Shown here in pieces: positions 12,001 to 20,642 of a stretch of DNA of 64,000 nt. This DNA is from Litoditis marina. Taxonomy: Eukaryota > Nematoda > Chromadorea > Rhabditida > Rhabditidae. A model generated the notes under the pieces. It did not search any database and was not told where the DNA came from. It saw nothing but the letters and a program-made list of their open reading frames with translations. The first letter of the stretch is position 1, and the number at the start of each line of letters is the position of its first letter. The stretch covers positions 12,561,690 through 12,625,689 of the forward strand of contig OZ038440.1 of NCBI GenBank assembly GCA_964036275.1. Direction: 5' to 3'. The position numbers and the translations under genes were made by a program.

Positions 12001-13798
12001 CTCATGACAGGCGGGTACAGCTTGGTTTTCATTCCTATTCATGTCTGAATGGCGGATCGGATAAAAGCTCTATTTGCGCACGGCGAACGGAGGTTCGATT
12101 CCTGCCTGGAGCACAAAATTTGCTATCAATTTAACGAGGCTACAACCACACCAAACGTTCTGAACTACGGCACGGTTTGAAACTCCAATAGAAAAACATA
12201 ACATTCCTTGTTTAGCTAATTGTTCAAAAACATCATTTTATCAAAAATGACCGTTACTTCGTAACCATAGAAAAAGAGTTCAATTTGTATATAACGAGTG
12301 TAAAGAAAGTAAATATTAGTTTTGGATAAACATGTACAAGAAATATAAAAGAAGTCCAATAAAAAAATTTTGAGGAAAATGCTAATCTCGCTTCTCTTGA
12401 AAACAACGGAGTATAAGCTAGATTTTTGTGAGTTGCAGTCAGAAGTTTTCTTCCGGTAACATAAAACTCGGTATCCTTTTTTTGAATTTTTAAACCGAGC
12501 GAGATTAGACTTTTCCTCAAAATATTTTTATTGGACTTCTTTATATTTCTTGTACATGTTTATCCAAAACTAATCTCTACTTTCTATACACTCGTTTTTT
12601 ATACAAATTATCATTTTGTTACCTTTTTCCAAGACTGCAACACAACGAAAAAACTGAGTATGGTGTGGGTTTGAATCTTCACAATCTGTTCATGTTAAAC
12701 GGATGGAAAACCTCATTTTCCCGCGTTTATTGTCTTTTTATGCAGGCTCGTATGTGCTTTTCGGCTACAAAATACAGCTACAACAAAGTATTGGAATTTC
12801 TTTTTATCGTTTCAGACGCCACCTCCAACACCGAAATCGGAGAGTATTCGAGAGAGAGTGGAATTCGTTCCCGAAATGAACGAGGAAGTTGTGATTGGTT
12901 CCAATGTGGAAATAATTGATGTGGGTTTGAACTTCACCCTTGTAACACTTGAAACAGTTGTGACGGTTGTGACAGTTGTTACGCACGTTTTTTGTAACAG
13001 TTGTAAGAGTTCTGACGGTCTTAACGATTTTGTTACTAGTTTTTGTCACAGTTGTAGTGAATATAACATAGGCTTGTTTTTGATGTCTCGTTCGAACTTC
13101 TGGAGCGAGGTGAGACAAAGCGACAGTAAAGATCACTTTTTCTTTTTCTGATCCGATGACGATAGATACCCCTCATAGTTCCGTAACTCACCAATTGGAA
13201 TGATTAGTGCAAGCACCTGTCTTCTATTGACAAGACTGGAGAACATCTATCAACAGTTAGTTGAGCTTGTTTATACGAGAAACGTGGTTTTGTATAATAA
13301 TTTCAACTTCCTAGTTTTTCTTATAATTTATTCTCCTTATTTTGCACGACAGACCGTTTTCTGCAAGTTAAATGTCCAATTGTTATGTTTAACTGTACCC
13401 GTGAGCGGTAGACTACTCATCATTATTGTTATTATATTTTGTATCTGACTTGAATATTGCAGGGAATCGAAGCAACCACCTATGAAGAGAGCGCGTACAG
13501 TCGCAGTGACAACTTCAACACTGTTAGGGTAAGCATTCGTACATATTGATGGAACCAAATAGGTGAGAAAAACACATGTTTCCCATTGTGTTAGTTTCTC
13601 GCACGCAGACTGTTAGGAAATCCTGCGACGAGTTGCAGTTGGAAATTTTTTAGAAGAACTGAGAAAATTTTTATGATCTTATTATTCTGTCACGTTCATA
13701 TCTCAAACCGGAGCGGGAACTCCAGTTCTTGTAATGGAATCCTGCAGTTTCAAATGATCGTTTTCCATTTCAGCAATCGAGTGAAAGGCTGAAATGAC
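1..13798 (+). CDS. P1: ET-module-like/KP-rich-stalk membrane protein, 5' end outside window, probably damaged
   Basis: First of four tandem paralogues; function unknown. Exons read here: 141-221, 4881-4956, 5146-5678, 5903-5962, 6512-6588, membrane-span exon about 9583-9685, 11199-11359, 12816-12920, 13463-13528 and 13775-13798 (stop TGA). The signal peptide and first Cys exon lie before base 1. Exon 141-221 gives the second half of the Cys-rich domain (WCTCKGDYCY). The stalk exon (178 residues) is Lys/Pro/Thr/Ser-rich with repeated KPKNTISPTRP-like blocks, unlike the pure Thr stalks of P3 and P4. The cytoplasmic part has IQKKGPLHLQKKFIGE, KSESIRERVEFV, SRSDNFNTVR and ends QSSERLK. The membrane-span exon lacks a usable in-frame acceptor (see its own entry), so this copy may be a pseudogene. 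The donor after 11359 (GTTGGT) is also weak. Exon phases match P2-P4 everywhere else. Confidence 0.78.
573..1289 (+). CDS. LINE ORF1 protein
   Basis: This 238-residue protein lies immediately before the RT ORF; only 3 bases separate the stop from the next start. Residues about 10-45 look like a short coiled coil (TEEFLVKMQENYASLLEEI). The C-terminal half contains a basic segment (KKPRVIKVHFETTKDRNNFI) followed by a conserved-looking RRDMTVPELDLLYSLRK block, the kind of RNA-binding, RRM-like C-terminus seen in ORF1 proteins of nematode non-LTR elements. Its expected role is binding the element RNA. The assignment rests mainly on position and composition. Confidence 0.7.
   Translation: MTKRPNPESPSSVKATVTEEFLVKMQENYASLLEEIKSIKNDLSTMRSTSIEAPGWFQEKMSTNLKGAATKDPSISSLAFSSFLIREAAKATEKSFNAVIEKFADTVDRKNDIHEVLPSDRKLIDAICEKGNLVKPVSFSRQPSKNPKKPRVIKVHFETTKDRNNFIFNFRKNLPTLPDQPRLPTCRRDMTVPELDLLYSLRKQCYAANSQMGQMKYYVRDLDISELAVPRPLNVPNQ
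1293..4184 (+). CDS. LINE ORF2: AP-type endonuclease and reverse transcriptase
   Basis: This intact 963-residue polyprotein nicks target DNA and reverse-transcribes the element RNA. The endonuclease domain shows SNIRSI near residue 25, LLTET near 53, YRPPD, GDLNCPKVDW near 169 and SDHSSIDFDL near 243. The RT domain shows YRPISITSAVCRVMEK, YFDFRKAFDKVSH, SGVLQGTVTGPLLFLIYIND and the catalytic FADD at residues 695-698. The C-terminus carries a region typical of CR1/jockey elements; no RNase H domain was recognised. All catalytic motifs visible by eye are present. Confidence 0.92.
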   Translation: MHGELPNLSSNSIPSPITSLKCLLSNIRSIACETRIKLVTEHCDSLNFDLVLLTETFLQYSTMPNSITNSNKYNCLRFDRVTNQHKRCGGGVLLFYKPHLKIVEKDISILSHYSKHFCEILCFDLHTNAEQFRFFLVYRPPDTNATQTKFLCSHIESYFLPNENNVVLGDLNCPKVDWQLMTSPSDQSQRNFFHFCLENNMKQLVNFPTHESHKGTKTILDVILSQRNDLIFRCDSSPPLLNSDHSSIDFDLQLSYDGMSYQNITHKNVKLINFAKTNFAKVNETIAKFNWEVQFSHFSSLQGKYDHFCRLTEEVVRDNTPAWSNKPKPILPLSIRKLLGKKREAYKTWHTSAHSKTQYRSITKLLRKKLTALRLKNDQKVLESGNARTFFNHLRRYMKPPEIIPPLRSDDGKVAFSDLEKCNLFANQFSSVYEMDTTSTSDLDRFEMPVFDTKIFDVSFEPHTVYKYLKQQPSKTTFSADFLNQLVLKKCALSLAYPLSLIFTESYETAVLPSQWKVSYVTPVYKKGPKCTADNYRPISITSAVCRVMEKMIAFHIRTKFNNRFSPNQFGFIGKRSCNLALLNSIDFWKREIHKKKSVDAIYFDFRKAFDKVSHSKLLFKLKSFGLDDKMVQWFNSFLTDRTSFVRMNNTLSQKSFAVTSGVLQGTVTGPLLFLIYINDLSTTLHSRQIQHCFFADDLKIYGSDPKVIQDTINIVHDWSVHWRLPLAENKINVLHLGAKNAREKYYINGKAIEAKEVIRDLGIMIDEKLNFESHINQQVAKASAISTKIIRSFSFCTPNEYMALFNTYVSPILLYCSEVFNPALNSRLSLVLEGPLRRFTASSFQKCHVQYDSYTDRLNQLNEKPFYFRRVKNDLLQAYKIKSGLSQLPTVPWKNSNLPRDRHRLVLCDKICDNNWFFPRVVKLWNSISRDIGRLENINQLKTYLDVIDVAVLFENIPYALQ
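4378..4751 (+). mobile_element. Solo LTR (374 bp) related to the LTR retrotransposon at 46-50 kb
   Basis: It begins TGTTGGATACGTG and ends GGGTTACAACA, and is flanked on both sides by the 5-bp duplication GTACA (4373-4377 and 4752-4756). Its 3' portion (CTAATCGTTGTGACTTCG, GAGTACGAGGG) is the reverse complement of the LTRs at 46293-46644 and 49437-49788. The middle is diverged and the length differs (374 vs 352 bp). It is the product of LTR-LTR recombination of an older copy. Confidence 0.92.
6368..6499 (+). repeat. MITE family M1, copy 1
   Basis: A fold-back element of about 132 bp with ends TATACTGTTAGTC and TTCTAGTA. It has CACGTGAA-like motifs near both ends and a CTCATTAGAATG core. It lies in a P1 intron. 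Related copies are at 10047, 15573 (fragment), 30357, 33116, 40371 and 40509. Confidence 0.8.
6977..7502. repeat. Large fold-back repeat, arms about 198 bp
   Basis: The left arm (6977-7174, starting TTCATGAAAAAGTGGGGGC) is almost a perfect reverse complement of the right arm (7304-7502), with a spacer of about 130 bp. The same fold-back starts the related compound element at 59599. It lies in the P1 intron between the coiled segment exon and the membrane-span exon. ORFs here are shadows. Confidence 0.9.
7503..8515. repeat. Compound element body 1a, rich in TGACGTCA
   Basis: Noncoding repeat continuous with the fold-back. It has TGACGTCA at 7781, 7874, 7901 and 7930, then a block beginning near GCGCCCCCAAAG and ending in a CGCTTCGCG hairpin near 8470-8485. 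It is near-identical in layout to 8570-9582 and to 60323-61803. Confidence 0.85.
8570..9582. repeat. Compound element body 1b, abutting the P1 membrane-span exon
   Basis: A second copy in tandem with the previous one, with TGACGTCA palindromes at 8574, 8603, 8701, 8730, 8840, 8867, 8896, 8994 and 9023. It ends in the GC hairpin (GCACAGCGCTTCGCGC), directly against the coding sequence of the P1 membrane-span exon. Confidence 0.85.
9583..9685 (+). pseudogene. P1 membrane-span exon with lost splice acceptor
   Basis: The sequence encodes FVFKWWYVFVIIALLASLG and continues to WSAATRKKR before a GTGGGT donor, clearly the equivalent of the 110-nt exons of P2 and P4. By that alignment the exon should start at 9576, but 9574-9575 is TG instead of AG, and an in-frame TGA occupies 9574-9576. 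The only nearby AG (9576-9577) would give a start two bases out of phase with the upstream exon (6512-6588, phase 2). The sequence just upstream is the end of a repeat also found at 61.8 kb. The likely cause is repeat insertion removing the native acceptor. An unseen alternative splice cannot be excluded. Confidence 0.65.
9800..10388. repeat. Nested fold-back with MITE M1 copy 2 in its loop
   Basis: Arms 9800-9935 and 10255-10388 are near-perfect reverse complements (AACTCGAGAGGGAAATGAAA vs TTTCATTTCCCTCTCGAGTT). The loop contains an M1 MITE (10047-10181) in reverse orientation. It lies in a P1 intron; no coding signal was seen. Confidence 0.85.
10628..10702 (+). other. tRNA-like Pol III fragment (SINE or tRNA relic)
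   Basis: Contains an internal box B-like GAGGGTTCGAATTCC near 10677-10691 preceded by a weak A-box region. The acceptor stem does not pair, so this is not called a functional tRNA. Confidence 0.4.
10951..11510. repeat. Inverted GC hairpin pair flanking a P1 exon
   Basis: AACTAATCTGCGCAGCGCTC (from 10951) and GAGCGCTGCGCAGATTAGTT (to 11510) form an inverted pair of about 30 bp. Each is itself a GC-rich hairpin. Together they bracket the P1 exon at 11199-11359. A related single hairpin lies at 14455-14483. Confidence 0.7.
12043..12114 (+). other. tRNA-like Pol III fragment
   Basis: Contains a box B-like AGGTTCGATTCCT at 12091-12103 with four of five plausible T-stem pairs. The 5' half does not form a convincing acceptor or anticodon stem. 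It is probably a tRNA-derived SINE head or relic. Confidence 0.4.
12280..12611. repeat. Fold-back MITE, about 330 bp
   Basis: The left arm (from AATTTGTATATAACGAGTG) and right arm (ending CACTCGTTTTTTATACAAATT) are reverse complements over roughly 120 bp, around a centre near 12420-12500. It lies in a P1 intron. Confidence 0.8.
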
Positions 13799-14369
13799 AC
13801 TGAAATAATCGAAAATCAGAGGATACGAAAGGAAGAGTACAACTATTTTTATGTAATTTAAAAATTTCAATCTGTCGTAAATTCAATCAGTTCTATACCA
13901 TTGTCTTCATTCAGATTTATCAAATGTACCGTGAATAAATCTTCAACAATAGTTGGTTGTCTTCTCTGTTTTGCAGAAGAACGCGGCAGATTAATGGAAA
14001 TAAGCACCAATCGTCCACAACTACAATTACGCTATCATATAAACTTTTACAGAAATTTAGTGCCTCGCAAGGTTGTTCAAATCAGATCAAAATCAGATGT
14101 TTATTTTGTCTGTTTAGGTCTGTTCTCACCTGTTGCACTTCTTGTTCATTCGAGATACAAATAACATGTAGACCTCTCCTGTTTTCCATTCTCACTTTGC
14201 ACGTGGTTACGTGGTTCTTTCCGAAAGTAGACGTGGAGAACCACGTCTCGCATTCATGTTGAAAAGTGCCGTGGTCTGTAGTGCTTATTTCGCAATTCAA
14301 CGTGTAGAAGAATCATTTCCTTTTCGATTCTTCTCAGTGGAAGTCATAATCATTTCAACTTCATCCTGG
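13799..14369 (+). other. P1-P2 intergenic region with P1 polyadenylation signal
   Basis: An AATAAA at 13934-13939 lies 136 bases after the P1 stop and is the likely poly(A) signal. The remainder is the presumed P2 promoter. No other gene or clear regulatory motif was recognised. Confidence 0.5.
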
Positions 14370-17300
14370 ATGTTACATCGGCGTATTCTCTGTAAGTTAT
14401 TTTTCTGAGTAAAAAATTTTTCCATAAAAAAGGTTTCTACTGATTGACTCATCGTGCGCAGCGCGAAGCGCTGCGCAGATTACTTTTTGATAACAGGTAA
14501 TTCGGGCTTTGAAAAAGGGTCGATTAGAGTTTTCTCCGCTCTTCCCATTCTGTTCCATGTGCTCTCTTGCACAAATGAGGTAAAATGGCAAAAAGAATTT
14601 ATATAAAAAAAAGAGAATCTAAGACAAGTTGTGTCACTTTCATTAAGGTTTGTCAGATAGAATGGTTTCACCATGAAACGGCCATTCACTCCGTCTATTT
14701 CAGACCTATTGTTGTTGTGTTTCGGCGTTCCTTGTGGTTCAGGATTGGAGTGCGACCCGCACGGAAAAATGAAGTGTGATGATCCCAATGCAAGCTCTTG
14801 TTCAATTTACAGTGACAGTACTGAATGTCATTGGAATTGCGCGGATATTTTGGAGGTGATCCCCCTTTTCTTCTTTTTTTCAAGGACGTTTCGAGGATAT
14901 TGACAAATAAAGAATAGAGATTAATCAGTAAAAATAGTTTTCTTCCATTTATTACACTTCAGGCCTCACTATTGGCAGCGTGCCAATTTTTGCCTAGAAA
15001 AATTGAAGTATCGCCCCCACTTTAGTTGGATCCCTCCCCCCCCCCGTAGCACTTCAACTTCACCAAACCTAAAACATGAAAATCTAGGACGGGGGGGGGT
15101 CAAAATTCAACTTCGTTATTTACTATTTACCCCCCCCCCCTCACCTGGGTCGGCGGGGGGTAGAACATTAATGGTGACTTCAACGAGTGGGGGGCTGAAC
15201 TTCAAAAACCGGAAATGTTTACTTTTTACCCTCCACCCTCAAACTTTTGTATTGCAGACGATAAATTGAATTATCGGGGGGGGGGGGGGGGGGGGGGGGG
15301 AACTACAACTCCCCAAACGCAATACCAATTCAGAAAAGTGAGTGTAAAAAGTCAATGTTCCCTTACGCCCTTTATTGAGTTTCCTTTCCCAAACTTTTTT
15401 GTTCTTGAAAACTTGTTTGGAAAACACTGTTGCTAGTCCCCTTGACAAACATCATCAGATTTTATTATATTATTTAAGAAATTAGGTAACTCCAAAAACA
15501 AATTGCAGTGTAAAATATCGTATTTTTTCTGTCCTGCGTTTTCTCCTGTACAAGAAGACACTTCACGGCATATGTACTGTTAGTCAATTCCACAGTCACG
15601 TTCTTCAAACACCGGAGTTCTTCAACGCAATTTGCGCCTATGCAACTTGAAACACCGGACAAATTGCTGGCTCAAAATACACTCAGGTTTATGCCTGTAT
15701 TCCTGTACTGTTGCATATATCTCTCCACTGAATCATTTCTGGTCTAAAATGACAATCTGTTTTTGATGTTTTCACATCAATGAATGCTTATAGGCGCTCT
15801 TCTACCGGTCATGTGCTTTTTCCGGTGGTAATATGACCTGGGTGAAATGTATATGCGAAGGAGATCATTGCTATGCCGATCCAACTAAAGTGAGACCTTT
15901 AACCTACGTTCCCGATTTTGTTCAATGTTGATGATTCCTGTCGCTCTGTTTCTAGATGACATCACATTAAAGGGGGGCTGCAATGAATTTTCAAGTAAAA
16001 AATTTTCAAGCTAATTTTTTACTTACTGTCAGAGACGCAGAGCATGATTTGGAGTGAATGAATATTGATTGCGCGCATTTCTCTGACTCTCGTGCCTTTT
16101 CGGATAACGCCGTTAGCCAAATTCGGCGTTCAATGCAGCCCCCCTTTAATCACGAATGGGGTGGACACAGTGTTCCTCGTTGAGGAGACGTTTTCACGAC
16201 CAAGACGTTTGGGACCAATAGTATTCATACAACTAGAAACTCCACACTTCGATACTGTTCTGGCATCGCGGGGGGGGGGGGGGTAGGACTCCACATGATT
16301 CCCAGAACACTTCCGAACCTCTGATTCTGTTCTCTGACAAAGTTGTAAGCTTATTTCTAATTCTGTTCTCTAACAAAGTTGTAAGCTTATTTCTAATTCT
16401 GTTCTGACAAAGTTGGTAGCTGACAAAGTACAGAGCTTATTTGAGCTGATTCAATGAAATACTAATTGATCAGTCATCATTGTTTTCCCACCAACTATTT
16501 GCTTCTAAAATGTTTCACAGACCAAAAGATGGAACGAAAAATTAGCGGATTCGGAACCAATCAGAAATCGAATGATGGATTGTGTTCAAATTCAATGTGA
16601 GTCTTGAAGAACAATACTACAGGACTTGCTGAGACAATTCCCAGCAGTTCGAAATCCACTCTTGTAGTGGTCTTTTGACGAGAGAGTGTGCACTTGTGCA
16701 GGTCACAGAGATGCAGATTGTCTCAGCACGTCTGCGGTCTCACTGACCTCCATCCTCTCACGCTTTTGTAGCTAGTCAATAACAGAAAGTTGGCAGAAAC
16801 AGAACAGAAAATGACAGATAATGTTTTGATTCATGATCACAGCGTGGCTAAGACAAAAATGTTTTTGAACAGTTTTTTTTAATGATTGAATAAAGGGTTG
16901 GTTCTCGTTGTTACATCATGGACGGTACTTTTTAAACAATTATGTTGATCATCTACGTGATTATGACTGAAAGTAACATAATCGACACACCATAAAAAGG
17001 GTTCCTATACTTTTTCCCGTCATTTTTTCCATAAATTTTCTCGATTGGAGTGCCACAACTAACAATGTTGAAAGTCACGGGCTTATTTCCAGCGTGATTC
17101 TGTTCTATTCTATAACCTCACCTTTTTCAGCAGCCATACTGTCTCAAACACGAGGAAAAGCGTTGATGTCAGAGGTAGAACTAGTCAATTGAAAATTCGC
17201 GTGGTTCCAATCTGTAATAGCTCGTTAACATCTCACGAGCAATTTCTCTGTGTTCTACGTACTGTGTTACTTTAAACTTAATCGACAATCGACTTCATAA

Positions 17301-19957
17301 GTGGTATTCATTACCGTATTAACTTCACTCTAGTTAACTTCACTGTATTCAACTCTTATTATGTCTATTTATTTTCAAGAGTGCTCTTTAAACGGCGATA
17401 TGGTACTCATGAGGTGCTAACGAGGTATACAGGATTGGTACCGTGCCAGTATACATAAACGGGTAACCAAAACAATACTGTTAATATTGATTCGGTCCTT
17501 TCTAAAACAGTCCACATGTCATTGCGCATTCGAGAATTAATACGAAAACCATCAGTTAGTCTATTCTCCCTCAAGGAACACATCAAAGGGGCTACATCAA
17601 CCTTTTTGTTCAGCATTGGAAGAAACATTCGTTCATCTGGAATTTATCACTTCAATTATGTTTAATAATTATTGAAACTCTTTTTCAGAGCTCCACAAGA
17701 CCACTCCGCAACACTGACGCAAAAGATCCTATTCCTCGAAAATTTGAGGTATTACTCCAATTTCCTTGCATGAGACATATTGTGGTCGTGAATCTTTCTG
17801 ATCTCTTAAATATGTGATAGATAAATTTACATTGCTCGCAGCGTTGCTTGCGTTCATCAACTTTTTTTCAAGAATCTCTTTGAAACTTAAGAATTTCGTT
17901 GTTAGATCCTCAGAACTTCGGTGGCTTTCTCTAAAGAGATTATGGATGCAGATCCCGGTGACTCTATGTTTGTAAAATGTTTGTGAGGATGATTGTAACT
18001 CATGAAAGAATGAGTAAGAACAATAAGAAAAAACACAAAACAGGTCTGTTAATGATGTTTTTCAGGGTTTTTCTTATCTCGAGCTGGAGAAGCGAGTGCA
18101 TTCTATGAGAGAAAAGAGGAAGTGGGTTTTCGCGAGAATATCAGATATCAATAGTTGACAAACTCAAACATTTGTATTGTTATTATTGATCTTTCATTCT
18201 ACGTTGCAATAATCTAACAACGAATCAGAAAACAAAAACGGTTATGTATTCCTGCTTTTGTTTACATTTTGCGAGACCTAGTGACCTAGTAACCAGGAGT
18301 TGCACTACGGTAACGTAGCATGACTTCGAACGGACTAACAGATTCCAACACTGTTTGTTTTCAGGATCAGTTTTGTTTTCAAATGGTGGTACTTTCTGAT
18401 TGCTCTTGTTTTTTTGGCTTCACTTGGAATTTTCTCGTTTGTAGTCTGGTCTGCAGCTACAAGAGAAAAGAGATGTGAGTAGGTTTTGTCGGCAGATTAG
18501 AGAGTGTGTGGATCAAAGATACGCAGATGCACATACCGAAGCCCGCTCGTTGCAGAATTGACTGTACGCTGTCTAAGGGGTTGACTTCACCTTTCACAAT
18601 TAAAGGAGGACGATTATGGGAGCCAATCTTGACGCATCGGTCTTTTGAACTGTAATTGAAAAATTTATTGCAGTTCAAAGGACTGAAGGGTTGGGATTGG
18701 TCCACATAATCGCCCCTCTCTAATTACTCGTTCAAGGTGCTGAATATTGGAAAAACAAGGAAGACGACATACTGAAACGTGCAAACAATTCTGCCATGAT
18801 TCAGTTGAAAGATTTCGGAGAAGATGCCAAGATAGAAGTTATACCACAATCACATTTCAAGAGGAAAGGTCCACTTCATTTACAGAAGAAGTTTATAGGA
18901 GAAACGGTGAGTGACCTTTAATGCATACACTGTTTATACATTATAGTCGCCTTTCAAAACAAAACTTTAAAGTAGATCTTAGATTTGCCAGTTGTTTTTC
19001 AAGCTGTAAATGCTCCCAATATTTGATAGAAAATTTACAAATCGATTATCTCCACTCACACCTTTTCCGAATCTGATGCGGTTGTTAGTGACAAAACTAT
19101 TTTATAAACTGTATAATATAATTTTTGAACCGCCTTTCATTGCTGTTGTCAGTTACTGCAAAATGTTTGTATTCAGACCCTCCACCAAGATGTCCTCAAA
19201 TCGGAAAGCATTCACGAAAAGTTGGAATTTGTCAAGAAGCTGAACGAGCAAGTTGAAATCGGTTCCGATGTCGAAGTTATCGACGTTCGTTTCTTGTTTA
19301 AACTTGAAATAGTAAGGATTTTGATTGGGAAAAGTTTGGGTTGGTGAAATGAGAAACGTTTAAACTTTAAACTATGAAAAACCTAATTTTCATGCTCGGA
19401 ATGTTTCATGCTCAAACAGTTAAGTGTCTACTTCAATCCTGGTCTCTCTATTGGAGGATTTTCGATTGTTCATTTGAAGTTTATTCATGACTTGACAGGA
19501 AATGGATTTGACGACCTATAATGGCGATACCACCGGCGGCATCACCGACAATTTCAACACTGTCAAGGTAAAATATCAATTTAATGTTGAGTTTCTTATT
19601 AGAACCAGAACACGTATTATTGAATGGCGACGTTTCGACGATATTGTACAATATGCCGAGGTTTATCGACAGCGAAACATGGAAAAGATCTCTATTCAAA
19701 CATGAAACATGAATTTATTCTCTATTCAATCGTTCTCTCAACTGTTCAGGAAGGTCAATATAATTTCAACGTTGTTACTAAAATCTAGAACGTTAAACAG
19801 TTGAAAATGTAGGTAGTATCACTCGATAAGCATTTCCAAACTCTAAATTAATCAAAGTTCTCGAAACATGTACGATGTACATCGAGATCCTTGGAAAATT
19901 GCTTCAAAGCAACGAACAAGATTGTGTGAAAAAATCCTCATTCTGTTTCAGGGATAG
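14370..19957 (+). CDS. P2: ET-module-like membrane protein with near-absent stalk
   Basis: Exons: 14370-14391, 14704-14855, 15794-15889, 16521-16596, 17131-17174, 17689-17748, 18066-18121, 18365-18474, 18737-18906, 19177-19284, 19499-19567, and a last codon plus stop near 19952-19957. About 322 residues. Exon 1 plus 2 gives a signal peptide (MLHRRILYLLLLCFG). Ten cysteines follow in the family pattern, ending in CICEGDHCY. The stalk exon codes only 15 residues (SAILSQTRGKALMSE), against 178-411 in the other copies. The span is FKWWYFLIALVFLASLG, then AATREKRC. The tail has KRKGPLHLQKKFIGET, KSESIHEKLEFV, IGSDVEVID and DNFNTVK. All phases agree with P3 and P4. Weak points are the acceptor TTCAAG before 18737, the donor GTTCGT after 19284 and the very short last exon. 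Function unknown; the ET-module assignment is from the cysteine pattern only. Confidence 0.83.
15012..15305. repeat. G-run/C-run repeat in P2 intron 2
   Basis: Several runs of 7-11 C or G, then 25 G in a row at 15276-15300. The runs are interspersed with short unique text. They have quadruplex potential and resemble blocks at 20726-21056 and 31148-31490. Confidence 0.75.
18599..18715. repeat. MITE family M2, copy 1
   Basis: A fold-back of about 117 bp with arms containing GACGATTATGGGAGCCAAT and ATTGGTCCACATAATCG, in a P2 intron. Other copies: 32446-32566, 38934-39061, 42959-43080, 51021-51146. Confidence 0.8.
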
Positions 19958-20101
19958 TCAACTGAACGGTTCACGTCAAGAGAAGCCGTTCTAGTTCTTG
20001 ACGAAACTACAAATTGTATGTATACAATCATTTGCCCACTCTTATTAATCACATGTGAATCAGTTAACTATTCTTGCACCCATGAATCATATTTAGAACT
20101 G

Positions 20102-20107
20102 AATAAA
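20102..20107 (+). terminator. Probable P2 polyadenylation signal
   Basis: AATAAA lies about 145 bases after the P2 stop and is followed by T-rich sequence. Confidence 0.5.
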
Positions 20108-20642
20108 TATGTTTAACCTGTCTTCAGTTTTATTTGGCATAGAATTTCAACCGTGGTGCCTGGAGTTCCTCTTTGCCACAAAGTAGGGTTCGTTTAGTAA
20201 AATGTTGCGAGTAGTGGGGGGGGATACATCAAAATTAAACTACAACCATGATTCGGCAATTTACACACTGTTTTTCACACTGTGTTGTTTCACTGTTTTA
20301 TACACACTGCTTTTCTCAATCGTTTAAGTTTCCTCACGTTACACGTTACTTTATACGAATGCTTCAGAGCCCACAGCTTGAAACTTGTGAACCATTCAAA
20401 AACTTGTCCAACTGCCAAATTCCCTCTGTGGAAAATGAACAGAAAATAATGTAACTCTGTTTTCCAGAACCCCTTTCATGTTAATTTTGAACTTCCTAGA
20501 CATGGTGCTGGAACGTTTGTTAACTGCCAGTCTTGAACGTGTTTAGGTGTATTTCCTTCGTAGTTCTCTTGTTTTATTTCCGATTCATTTGTGATAAACT
20601 CTACTTCGAAGAGGGTTGTATTCTTTTCAGCTCCATTCGAAG

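Noticed and set aside
14673..14903. Unspliced start of P2 at 14673 (MKRPFTPSIS)
   Set aside because: A strong TCTATTTCAG acceptor lies inside it, and the upstream exon 14370-14391 with a GTAAGT donor gives a better signal peptide in the same phase as P3 and P4.
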